DNA of 64,000 nt, from the NCBI RefSeq assembly GCF_021130785.1, contig NC_060213.1, positions 67,518,501-67,582,500 on the forward strand. Reading direction: 5' to 3'. The DNA is from Homalodisca vitripennis. Lineage: Eukaryota; Arthropoda; Insecta; Hemiptera; Cicadellidae. Shown piece by piece: positions 13,561-25,284 of this stretch (its first letter is position 1; each line of letters opens with the position of its first letter). The translations under genes were made by a program, and so were the position numbers. The notes beneath the pieces were generated by a model that had not been told where the DNA came from, searched no databases, and was given only the letters and a program-made list of their open reading frames with translations.

Positions 13561-14790
13561 TTGAGTCATAACCAATATTCGTAATAATTATAGACCTATC
13601 TATGCATAAATTATTTTGGAATAGATTTTTTTAATTTTTAAAATGGTTTTAAAACATTCTACATTTCAATCTACCCTTGTACATTGTACAATTAACATGC
13701 ATTCGTCTACATTTCAGAGAGTTTTGAGGTTTGAGGTCAAAATTAAATTCGATATAGACTGATGTCCCTGACCTTCCATCATTTAAGACATATGACATGT
13801 TTTTTAAAATATAAATTAGTATATTACCATATAAACTTCCAAGAAGAAATTGTTATGGTGCAATCAAATAATGGTCTGGTATAATAATGAAACTGTTCTT
13901 AAAATATACTAATTTTTAATCTAATACTCTTCCTTTTTATTTATATTTATATTATGTTTGACAAACAAGAAGTAGATACCTAAAATGAAATTATAACACA
14001 CTTGAGTTTATTATAGTATTTATATGTAATAAATCTTAATTTGTATTTGGATACGTATAAATTGTAAATACATTGCAGAATGGAAAAAGCCATTCAGAGA
14101 ATATCAGTGTGTACGGACTATAACAGAATGTTAAAATTATGAGAATTTTAATTAATAAAAAAAAAAATTAAATATATAAAGTGATTTTACCATTGTGAAA
14201 AGTCTATATTGAAAAGGGAGCGTCAGCTGAAAATAAATTCGGCTGCAGATATGTATTTAAAATGAACTGTCGGCGTCAACAGTTCTCGTTATACAAGAGA
14301 AGCGTGTTGGTGAGGCAAACGCTGAATTGCTCCTTTTTCTGCAGAATTTATAACAATTCTACATCCCTTTAATATAAATTATAAATTATTCCATAGTCAT
14401 TATTATTGTTTATTCAGTTGAATTTGATTATTTTTCTGTCACTGTATAAATAATAATATATAGTCATATATGTATTATAGCAAGCGTATTTGAATTCTGA
14501 CACTTGATTTTCAAATCAAGAATTTCAAATAACAGTAACACAATAACAATACAGTAAAATGCATGCAATCTTAATAGCTCTCTAGTTTTCTTGTCATATT
14601 ATCAAGATGAACAATACTTTCAATCAAAGCAGAAGGGTTATTAATTTGATTGGACTAAAGTATTTATGTTATTTATATGGTCACAGAGGGATTTAAAGTA
14701 AATCCTTTTCTACTGACTTTAAGCTTCATTTTCAGATAGTGAATCTCTTCTCTACGGTGCTATCCTATAAAATTACTATTTTTAAGAGTT
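13560..14790. repeat. Segmental duplication, first copy (partner at 17590-18790)
   Basis: A collinear series of shared blocks includes tctatgtataaattatt/tctatgcataaattatt, gatgtccctgac, gaaaagggagcgtcagc, ttctcgttatacaagag and taacaattctataaccct-like. The copies are diverged by perhaps 20-25% with many indels. No open frame is conserved across the copies. Confidence 0.8.
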
Positions 14791-14879
14791 TTTTTACATG
14801 TTTTTACATCATAATGAATACGTCCTTAAAGGCCTAGAAGATAATGAACATGGCACGTGACTAGTATGAGTCCGATGTT

Positions 14880-15035
14880 CTAATTCAGTAGAAGCTATAT
14901 TCTCCCTCGCAGTCTCTCCGTTGCATTAGCACTAGAAGACCTTAGTTTCAAACGGGGGTATCATCTCATAACTTCTCAGTAATTTTTACATCAGTTCATA
15001 ATCGCCAAAGTTTATACAGTTTTTTGCTTGTGTAA
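14880..15035. repeat. Local duplication, second copy of the 13420-13560 block
   Basis: It repeats the block beginning cagtagaagctatattctcc. Together with the larger duplication it suggests an original A-B order (13.42-14.79 kb) that was copied, with the array at 15.4-17.1 kb now lying between A' and B'. Confidence 0.7.
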
Positions 15036-15358
15036 TAATCAGTGTAAGTATTTAATTAAGAGTGGAATAGTTGTTATGTAGCTAGTACAAAGGTACGACA
15101 CACATTGCAAATAAAATATCAGTAAATGATTATCAAATAAACCCCCCGTCCCTTTCAGGAGGTTTTATGATACATGGTCTCCTTTATTTTTGTTGCAGTA
15201 CACTCAAAAAACAAGTGATCCATAACACGTAATATTAATAATGTCTTTATAATGGATATACAATAAAAAAACTCTAAAGTGTGTTAGATGCTTCGTTTTG
15301 ATACTTTAATTATTAATAGGTCTAAATTTAAAATAGAGATAAATATAAATATATATAT

Positions 15359-17130
15359 ATACTCGCCTTCGGCTCGCTGGGGGGCCCAAAAGTGAGTGCC
15401 TTACATTTGGAAATAAGATGGATTTGGTTATTGGTTCAATTCGGACATGAGGTTTTAAAGTTACTTCTTCCCTACTGTGTCTTTTCTCGTGGGTTGTAAT
15501 GCTTCGGTAACGCTCAGCCAAATGATTTGTAGTATATAAAAATTATCAATGGATTTCGTCGAAAAAATTAAGTGAGGTTGTAGCAAATTTAGGAGACTAA
15601 GAGTTAGGTGATAACTAAAGTCCGAGATTAGTTTTGCCAGGAAGTGGAAAGTTTAATGTTTAATTTTAACCAAATCTTTTGAGTTTGAGGGCGTTTTGTG
15701 GCTAAACCGTTGGAGTTGTGACAAAAATGACCACCTTTTTTGTTGAGATTTAATTTTGCCTTCGACACTAGCCTCAGATTTGAGCTGCAACGTCTGGTTT
15801 AGCCAGTACAGAGCATGGAAGGAAAGTCTGAATAGTCAGCCATCGTCTATCTTTAGTATAAATATAATAAATGACGTTTTAAATTAGTATTTTTAAGTTG
15901 TTTTAGGAGGTTTAATTTGCTCAGGAGTTAATCTAGCCATCCCAGGAAATTCTCAGGGGTGGGGTTAATGTTACCGGGGGTTAAGACACAGAGGAATTAA
16001 TTTCCTTCAGGAGGTTATCTAGTCATGCCAGGAAATTCCCAGAGGGGTTAGTGTTACCGGGGGTTAAGGCATCAGGGGGTTTAAATTCCTCAGGAGATTA
16101 TCAGGTCAAACAAGAAAATTCCAGAGGGGGGTTATAGTTACCGGGGGTTGAGACACGCGTGGGTCTCTTTCGGAGGGGGTTGTGTTTGGAAGTATGAATA
16201 AAATTCACTCTGTCCTTAATTACTATTGACCTTCGCTAACGCTCAGCCAATTCGCGATGTGCTCTAGTCGACGTATACTAGTCAGTCGTTACGAAAGTAG
16301 AGAGTTTAATTTTAACCAAAGTTTTAACTTCAAGGGCACTTTGCGGCTTAACCGTTAGAGATATGGCAAAAAGGGACAAGACCTTTCTTGTAGAAAATTG
16401 AAAATTGAAGAGAATTCTCCTGTTGAATTTTATATACAACCTCTAGTTTAAACAGTACGGAGCTTGGAAGAAAAGACTGCACTGGCCATCTATGGTGAAT
16501 TGTTAAGTGTAAACAAAATAAAAGCTACCTTTATCAGAATATTAAGTTGATCAGGGGGTTTAATTTAATCACGAATACATCTACCAGGAAATTCGCAAGA
16601 TGGGGGGTTATGTTATCAGGGGTTACAAGAACGCGTAGTACTTTTCTGGGAAATGTGTTTCTGTGATACGATAATATGCGTACAGTAATTTTAATCAAAA
16701 TGAAACGTTGATCAAGAGTTAAAATTACTTAGGAAATTATCATTCCATGCCAGAGTGTTAAGAAGGAATCACTATTTTATTAAATCAATAATTAAAAGTT
16801 ACTCTGTCCCTATCTACTATTGACGCTAAGCTAACGCTCAGCCAATTCCAAATCTGGGGTTGTATCCACTCGTTAACCTAGCAAAGCAATTGCAATCTGA
16901 ATCCGGAATGAATTACACAAATATTAGTCGCCTATAAATTTAAATCTAAATTACCAATTCACGTCAAATATTTTGCTATATAGGCTGATTTTCGGGCTTA
17001 CAGAAGGATATACGACAAAAAGCTACGGAACCTTTTTTGTACACCTCGTCATTTTATATTAGAGGATACTTTCATATTGAATCTAGGACTAAAGGTTCGA
17101 CCGCTATAGATATGTTGTTTTATAGACAGT
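15359..17130. repeat. GC-richer array of about three diverged ~600 bp units with internal ~85 bp repeats
   Basis: The phrase taacgctcagccaa occurs at about 15510, 16232 and 16832. In two of these it follows an actctgtcc...actattgac block. Downstream, related blocks (tttaattttaaccaaa, gcggcttaaccgtt, gacaaaaa) recur near 15655, 16305 and 16980. Between them, 15900-16190 holds diverged ~85-100 bp repeats built on caggaaattc and gttaccgggggttaag. Fragments near 16550-16620 belong to the same family. A palindromic cgccttcggctcg lies at 15363. No convincing protein is encoded. Confidence 0.7.
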
Positions 17131-17589
17131 TTTTAAGAGACACAGGGCAGAATTTGTTGACGCATTTACATTAGGATATAGCAAAGGTTCTAATTGATCA
17201 ACTAAGTTTTCCACAAGTTGCGGCAATTAGATACTTTTTCCACAAAATACAGCAACATTTTCTGTCTTCACCTTGTTGAGTGACAAATCTTCTCCTAAAC
17301 CTTGGTTTCCCGAGTAATATTGGAAAAGATCAAAGAACGTTGACAACCACAAGTGAAAGATATATTTCTGTGCACTATGCGCAAGAAGCTTGTAGGAAAT
17401 TAGTGAGGAAGAACTCCAATTCCTCCTGGACGTGATGTCAGGTGCTTTAAATTTTATAAGAGTAACTTTTGGATACTTTAAAAAAATTTTCAACTTGTTG
17501 CTCTAATTTCAGAAGAGCAACTTATAGTTGACAACTTTTAGTTTTCTGCAGACAATCTTAGTCAACTTTTAACTTTCTACTTTGTTGTA

Positions 17590-18790
17590 GGTGCGCCTTA
17601 TTACTCACTGTTTCAAGAGCTATCTATGTATAAATTATTAAGAAATACATATTTTTCATAATCTTTGACATAATTTTAAAGCATTTTCCAAAAAGTTCCA
17701 TCCACCCTTCTGCAACCAGCATGCATTCATCTCTATTTTAGAGAGTGTGTTATGGTCTGAGGTAAAGATTTAACCTTCTATATAATTTAATGTCCCTGAC
17801 TTCCATCACTTAAAAAACAACATATTTTTATAAATATGAAATTACTGTTACCTTAATAATTGTGAGACAAAACTGTTCTATCACAACTATATTATAAAGG
17901 CGTAATTCAATAATAAAACTGTCGTTAAAATATACTAAATGTTAATTTAATACTAGTTCAAATTTCTGTTTTCTTATAATATGTTTGACCAAACAAGAAG
18001 TGGAAGACTGAAATGAAATTTTACACATACTTGAATTTATTATAGTATTAATATAGTAAATCAAAATGGTTATTTAGATTATAACTTTAAAAGTGTGTAC
18101 GGACATAAAAGAATGTTAAAATTACAATCGTTATAAAAAAACAAAATAAAGTGACTTTACCATTGTGAATAGTCTATATTGAAAAGGGAGCGTCAGCCGA
18201 AGAGATACGGCTACACAGTTGTATTTAAAATGAACTCTCGGCGTCAACAACACTTCTCGTTATACAAGAGAGGCGTTTTGGCGAAGCTAACGCAGAATTG
18301 CTGCTTTTTATGTCAAATTTGTAACAATTCTATAACCCTTTGATATAAATTATAAGTTATTACAAACCTGTTATTATTATCTATTTGATTGAATTTAATT
18401 ATTATTCTGTACCTTAGTAAATAATAATGAATAAATGTGCCATAAATTTAGGAAGCCTATTTTACATTTAACAGTCGCTTTTTAAATCAACATTTGTTAA
18501 ATCACAGCAACACAATGCAATAGCATGCAAATAATTTAAAAAAAATCTGAATATTATCAAACTAAACAGATTTATCTTAATATTATCAAAAGAAACAATA
18601 ATTTTTAATCAATCAGGAGGGTTATTAATGTGCGTGGGACCAAAGTATTGATGTCCCAAACATACGGTAACAGTGGGAGGGGGGAATTGTTGTAAATCCC
18701 TTTCTACTCACTTAAAGTTTTATTTTAATACGGTTAAGCCCTTCTGACCGGCGCTACCCTAATAATTCACAATATAAGAACTTTTGACTT
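17590..18790. repeat. Segmental duplication, second copy (partner at 13560-14790)
   Basis: It is collinear with the first copy, from the tctatgtataaattattaag block through gaaaagggagcgtcagccga to the aaatccctttctactcactt block. Retention in the same order and orientation argues for duplication rather than independent transposon insertions. Confidence 0.8.
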
Positions 18791-19875
18791 TAGTACGTAG
18801 GTCTTTGAGATTGAGACCTTTATGGACCATGGAGCAAAACATATTTCAACTAACATCTATTGGGTGTGTGGTGTCAGGATCGCAGAAAGAAGACGTGATT
18901 ATAAAGATGCAGATTACAGTAAACACGTACCGGTTGTCTCGGTTTTGATTATTTATATTCTTTAAATATCTGCCGCCGAGATGCTGATCCTGTGGGCTGG
19001 ACAGCAGTTGTACAAAGCTGACAGGATAAGCGACTTCACGAGATGAAGGTAGGGAGATACCGCCATCAGTGCTGTAAACCAGTACAAAATTAAGATATTG
19101 TGGCTTATGAATACAATATAGTAAACTAATCTTTGCATATAAAAAGTATAACTAGTGAGAAAATCAATTGGAATGATAGATGTCTCGTTTGATCTACCAA
19201 CGCCTTCTTACATTCTAGACCTGTGATTTATCCTAAGCACCTTATGATATACTCATTCATACACAATTTACTGTCTCAGACTATAGTATATTTGGGCTAG
19301 GATATTGATTCCTTGTTATAAACTACATGTAAGAATATTTTATGTGTTATAGATTGCAATTAATTTGTCTTTAAAGTTCTAGAGTATAATTAACAGGATA
19401 CGTGAATGGTATGAGTCGAATGCTCCCTTTCTGTCGCTTCTGGCCACGCTTAAATTTTATTCATCATTTGACACATTACCTGCTATCATATATACATAAA
19501 TCAAAGGAATAATATTAATTATGTTTTTTGACGTTGAAACTATTAATTGAATAACGCTTGTTTTAGATAATTCGATCAGTTAGGTAAGGTTTAAAAAACA
19601 CATATCCTTGTTATTAAGAGTAATTTACGTTACTAATGTTTAAATATATTAAAAATCTAAATAACCAATTGCGTGGCCTAGACTATAAAGTGTTTTTATT
19701 TCCACGGTGATAACTTTTTTGGTGAGTATTAAGGAACTTAGATTATACTAGTAATATAAAATTAATTTTGTTATATTTTTTACCTTCAAAGAAAAAAAAG
19801 ATTATAAAACGTTAAACAAATGTGTTTATGAAGGGAAAATATAGAGAGAAAACAGGTTGAACAGAGGAATGATGC

Positions 19876-20120
19876 CACCCACCTGTCGTCTTTACTTGTC
19901 ACTCGCACAGCACGGCACTGTTGAGATGTCTCATCCTCTCATAAGATTTTCACATTGTCGACAAACTGTTTATAGGCATATTTTTAGGCATTATTTATAC
20001 ACATGAAATCAGAGATAGGGTTTATACACCAGTCTCTAGGATGTTTTTCGGAGGAGGGAGGGGGCACCGTAAATCCACATCCTTCCAGGGTCGCAAAAGA
20101 CGCACTCTACAAAATCTATA
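19876..20120 (-). other. Conserved island with donor-like end, copy 1 (partner 38846-39106)
   Basis: On the minus strand both copies share gattttgtag-gtgc, cagtttgtcgaca, gaggatgagacatctcaac and gtgccgtgct, and both end in acgacag followed by a GTGGGT or GTGAGT donor-like sequence. This copy has in-frame stops. A TATA-like cctataaac precedes the shared core here. It may be a 5' exon or promoter region of a duplicated gene or lncRNA. Confidence 0.35.
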
Positions 20121-21109
20121 CCAGAACATGAGAGGGTGGTTTTTCAACAACCTGCACATTGTGTTAGAAGGGGTTAAATGAAATGCATAGCACCAATAGT
20201 TAACAAAGAGGTATGTGTTCAGGACATACGAGGATCGAGGTCTACCACTCTTGGATCAACATTTTGGAATGAAGGCTGACATGTGTGTACCGACTCCACG
20301 CTGATCACGTGAGATCATTCAAATGTACGATATTAGGAAGATAATTTTAACTGTCTTGGCCAATGTGAAGCAATCACCCGATTCTATGTCATCATGCATA
20401 CAGTCATTGCAGTCACCTCATTGAGTATTAGATCAAGAATACAAATATAAAAAATAAATATAACAATTAAATTCATTATATTATACTGAAAAAAAAAGAG
20501 TTGTCCATATGATAAATTATCATGAACTAGTATGGTTGGATTGTTTAGGTATGTATTGTACCGTTTTTTTAATTTATATTTGTACCTAAGCAAAAAGTTT
20601 CGAACTCAATTTGCAGAAATTCAAACTCGTATTGAGTGAAAATCGTATATCGTAATTTCTGTAAGTTTTTATTGATTATGAAATTAAGACTTAAAATACA
20701 ACTGACTTCAAACTTTTTACTGTAGGTAACATTAAATTGTTTATTTTTTAATACAAGTATATTCTGTGTATTATTTTACCACTTAAACAACATAAATTTA
20801 AAGGACAAGATTTTGATGACTATTGAAATGCCATAAATGTAAAATGTACCTCGTCCCTTTAAGAGGTCCTTTATGTGGTTCTCACTCATCTGCAATTTTG
20901 TTACTATAACTGTAAAATTTACTAACTAATTTGAGCTCGTCATAAGCTAAACACAACACAATTAACCTAACATATAGACAAAATCTGACTAAATATTGCA
21001 CGTAACACATAAAAACATTTTGAATAAATAATAATAACTACATGAGACATTTTAGTTTGACCAAAAAATTTCTTTATTTGGGTCTTGAAAGCACCCGAAG
21101 ACCTTTCTT

Positions 21110-21870
21110 CGTTGCGAACTCTTGCAAAACTTTCATCTGGCTCTATTGATAATTATGATGCTTGCTAGTCCATTACAAGTTCACATATCTGAAGATGCAT
21201 AGTAATAGTTTTGTTGTTTGGAATTTTTACATAATTGGTTGTATATTATTCTGTTGCTTATTAATATGTTATTAAAAATGAATATGTTATTAAAATGTTT
21301 CAGAGGCGAGATTAGAATAGACAGGAGTTCATCTACTCATTATGAGATAGTTCTAATGATGGTTTTTGATGCACAGTACAATTACTTTATTCTTAATACA
21401 TATCGTTAAGGTTAATGTAATTTTTTGATAAATAATATATCAACCATTAAATAAATTATTATAATTATTTGGAAAAAGTAACAAGTTATCTAGCGAACAA
21501 CAATCTGATCTGAATTTTATGTATTCGATCAACCAGACTTCCAGCACATCTGCGGCTAAGTCACGCACATTGTGCTAATTGTAATTTTAACTGCACCAAT
21601 CGATATAACGGCTTCTGCGTCCGCGAAGTAAACCACATTAAATATGAACAACTATTCAGTATAATTGCGTTTGGAAATATTCGTGTCAGAATAAGTTACC
21701 TAATAGACTTCAGTTACGATTATAGCCGAGACACGCATATTGTATTTATTTATCGTTGCTACTTCAGTGATCGATACTATAACTTGATGTGATCGATTTG
21801 CAAATATCTATGTAACAGTAAGTAACATAATGTAATGTAAAACATATATAAAGCTGTAAATGTGTATCAA
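21110..21870. repeat. Internal duplicated segment (intact counterpart of the LINE target)
   Basis: This segment is repeated at about 22430-23005 plus 25052-25110 and again at 39730-40350. All share atcgatataacg-cttctgcgt and ccgtgtca-type blocks, then gaataagttacc. Within each segment a second diverged ~160 bp repeat follows (atcgatactataact). It serves as the unoccupied version of the site where the LINE at 23.0-25.05 kb inserted. Confidence 0.75.
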
Positions 21871-22125
21871 TTATAGCTTTAAACGAAATCACTTCGATTA
21901 GTCTACAAACGAAAATAAGGGCAAAACTTCTTAAGGACTTAGAATTAGTAACGCTGGTTCTTTATAACATAAGGAATAGTCCAGTTACAGTATAATCTTC
22001 TCGATTATAGTTATCCGTGTAACGTTATTGGCTATTAGTAATTTTTATGTTAGTGGCCTCCCCAGAAAAAGAAATCTCACAATTATTTGCAACAATAAAC
22101 TAAATAGTAATTTCGAGTAGAATAA

Positions 22126-22295
22126 TCAAGAAAGAACGCAGGAAAGGTCAAAGGATGGCGAAGCTTTTTCTATAAAGGTCAAAGGGCTATGCATGTAGTT
22201 GTTATGCAATACACTCTGTACAATGGTGTTAAGAGCATCGCCAGTTCGTTAAAAGACAGATAGTGAGTACACTGTAAACTTCGGTTCCATTCTTT
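22126..22295 (+). other. Conserved 150 bp module, inverted copy (partners at 37.5-37.7 and 46.97-47.12 kb on minus)
   Basis: The order is aggaaaggtcaaag, atggc, ctataaaggtcaaagggct, tgttatgcaat, tgtacaatggtgtta, gcatcg-cagttcg. Three copies keep this order. Here it is on the plus strand, whereas the other two read on the minus strand. The TATAAA-like element followed by conserved sequence suggests a core promoter with a transcribed start. That is inference. Confidence 0.45.
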
Positions 22296-23006
22296 TTGTG
22301 GGTATCAGTAGCACCTGAATATTTAATAATTATTCTTACCTAACTACAGAAGTACAGTTGTTACATACTATGTAAATTAAACCTTAATTTTTTTTTGAAA
22401 ATTCTTTATTAAAATTTAAGTTTTTTTAACAAACCTGCAGCTGGCTCTAGTGATATTCCAGTTACCTTTTTGCTAGTCCTTGCTAAAGCCACATATCTCA
22501 AGATAAATAACAATGATTTTTATAGATTTTTGAAAACTTGTAGAAACATATTGCATTGTTGCGTCAAAACGCACTCTAAAATGTTTTTACCGCGAGATTT
22601 CGAAATACAATTAGAATAGGAAGCAGTTCATATACCTATTTTGGAATTTTTTAATGGTGGTTTTAAGATACAGTATTTACCTTGAAATAACCGCAGCACA
22701 TTGGTTATTATTACCTTTATTTTTAATGCATACATTAAAAAGGTAAATTTAATGTGTCAACCAATAAATAAACTATCAAAAAAAATCTGGAAAGAAGTAA
22801 CAAAGTAGTTAGCGACTAACAATGTGATCTGTATGTTATGTATTCGACTAACGAGTATTCTAGCACATGTGCGGCTGAGTCACGCACAGTGTTAATTTGT
22901 CATTTCTACTGCAGCAATCGATATAACGGCTTCTGCGTCCGCTAAGTAACCCACATACAACATGACCAACTATGTGGTATAATTGCGCTTTGTAAATATC
23001 CGTGTC

Positions 23007-25051
23007 AAAGTCAAAGTCAAAATTTCTTTATTGCCATAATAACATAAGTACATTAATTGGCTTCCGTCAAAATAAATATAACTAAAAACTACTAGCAATC
23101 TATGTATGGTACTCTATCTACCTTTAATATACTCTTCTATAGAATAAAAACAATTTTCAATTAGAAATGACTTGAGCTTTCTTTTAAAATAGTTTAGATC
23201 CAAGTTAGATTTAAGGTGATCAGGGAGAGCGTTGAACAATGATACGGCACTGTAATAGGTGTGATGCTTAAAGAAGGAAGTGGTATGGTAAGGAATATTC
23301 AGTTTTTGTTTGTTTCGCAGGTTATATCCAGATTAAGGGACAAGAGATTGAAAAATACCATGGTTCTGCTTAAAAAACATCAAAGTGTAAAAAACTTTAA
23401 CACAAGGAAATGTCAGAACTTCAAGCTTCCTAAAAACAGATTTACAAGACTCTCTTTGACGAATGCCAGAAACAATTCGCATTGCCCTCTTCTGCAAGAC
23501 AAAGATACAATGCGTATTGCATCTCTCGGAACCCCAGATGGTTACCGCATAAGAAAGGAAAGGAAAAATAAGTGCATAATATGTTGTAAGTAGAACATCA
23601 GTGTTTACAAAATGAGAAAGCCTACGCAGTACAAATATTCCAGAACCTATCCTCTGCGCCACGTCGCTTATATGACAGGAAAAACTTAAATTTCTGTCAA
23701 TAGATAAGCCCAAAAACTTAACGCTTTGTTCAGAAAAGACTTCTACATCATCAACCCAAACACTAAGGTCATCATTATGCCTTCTTGTGATAGCAAATTC
23801 AAGTAATGTGGTTTTATTAGTGCTGATAACTAATCCATTTTCTTGGAACCATTGGACTATCCGGTTAGATTCTACAAAGGTTTTGACCTCCATGATTTCA
23901 CGACATTGGCTCTTTATCACAATTGATGTGTCGTCTGCAAACAAGCACAAGTGGGCATCTAAGATACATCTTCTAAGATCATTAATATATAAAATAAACA
24001 AAAGAGGACCTAGAATGGAACCCTGGGGTACACCCGCCTTAACAGTTTGCACATCAAAATGCCAATGCTTTAAAGTGTTTCCATCCACAAAAGGCAACTC
24101 TACAACTTGTCGAAGTTCTTTCAAGTAAGAAGAAAACCACTGCTTTGAGACACCACGTATACCAATGCTCTCAAGCTTTTTTAGTAGATGCTCATGAGGA
24201 ACCATGTCGAATGCCTTTCGCAAATCGTAAAAGACACCAGAAGCAGACTTACCTCTATCCAGAGCCTTGATGACTTTATCAATGAAAGTAAACATAGCAT
24301 TGACAGTTGACCCTCCTTTGACAAATCCAAACTGGTTGCTGAACAAAATATTATTTTGAATCAGAAAAGACCATAATCTACAACTTAAAGCTGCCTTTTC
24401 AAAAACCTTAGAGAACGTTGAAACAATGGAGATCGGTCTAAAGTTATCGAGATCATCAACTTTTCCTCTTTTGTGCAAAGGCTTTACGATAGCTAGTTTT
24501 AACACATCTGGAAAGGTTCCACTTTCAAAAGAACAGTTAACGAGATGCACGAGTGGTTCAGCAAGGGATTCCCAACATGACTTAAGCAGTTTAGATGACA
24601 TGTTGTCATAGCCTGAGGATGTCTTTGCTTTTAAAGATTTTATAATGTCTGACATCTCCTTCCTACAAACAGGAGTAAAAAATAAAGAATAGGTGTTATA
24701 GCAAGGAAGATAATCTGAAAAAAACACTCCCAGCAGAAGTGAAACCATTATGGGAAACATTTATAAAGAAATTACTAATAATATTTGAGACCAGCTTTGG
24801 ATCACTCACATCAACGCCCTCTTCATCCTTAATGGTTTGAGGAACGAAGCATTGGTGCTTTTTCTTTCCCCTATTTTTGTTCACTATATCCCATACAGTT
24901 TTTGCTTTATTTGAAGAGTTCTGGATCTCCTCCAGCACTTTGGCTGATTTTGCAATTCTAATTTTAGACATGTATTGCCGTTTTAATGATAAATAATGCT
25001 GTCTTCTCACATCAGAAGAATCCAAATCTTTAGTCAAGTGATACCACTGGA
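23007..25051 (-). mobile_element. 5'-truncated CR1/jockey-type non-LTR retrotransposon
   Basis: The minus-strand element ends (3' side) in tandem tcaaag units on the plus strand, next to an AATAAA-like signal, and begins inside the linker before the reverse transcriptase. The endonuclease is absent, so it is a 5'-truncated copy. Its limits are defined by comparison with empty paralogous sites near 21690 and 40200, where ccgtgtc runs directly into gaataagttacc. The simple-sequence 3' end instead of a poly(A) tail fits CR1-like and related families. Which clade it belongs to cannot be settled by eye. Confidence 0.88.
23333..25037 (-). pseudogene. Reverse transcriptase ORF of the LINE, broken by a frameshift
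   Basis: Two overlapping minus-strand frames make one damaged ORF2. The upstream frame (25037 to about 24700) is the charged linker between endonuclease and RT. The downstream frame (24760-23333, 475 codons) contains the RT fingers (NFRPISIVSTFSKVFE), the NQFGFVKGGST block, the YDLRKAFD motif with its catalytic Asp, the GVPQGSILGPLLF block, the FADD catalytic box (at 23930-23941) and the thumb (VKFLGLSID), ending near the C-terminus. The frames meet at about 24700-24760, so a frameshift separates linker and RT. The RT domain itself is open over its whole length, which suggests a fairly young insertion. Its role was target-primed reverse transcription of its own RNA. It lacks the N-terminal endonuclease and cannot be autonomous. 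Confidence 0.9.
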
Positions 25052-25226
25052 GTAAGTTACCTGATAAACTTTAGTTACGGTTGTAACCGAGACAATAGCA
25101 ATAAATGTTATGTATTTAATGAAACGTTTTTTTCAAATATCACATAGAGATATTCTACAAATATAATGAACGTACACAAATGTGTACATTATTACCTTTG
25201 CGTAAAATCTTAGTTGTTCTAATTTC

Positions 25227-25284
<58 letters not shown>

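Noticed and set aside
18960..19070. Short exon reading MLILWAGQQLYKADRISDF
   Set aside because: The frame stops after about 20 codons, no convincing acceptor precedes it, and no family was recognised.
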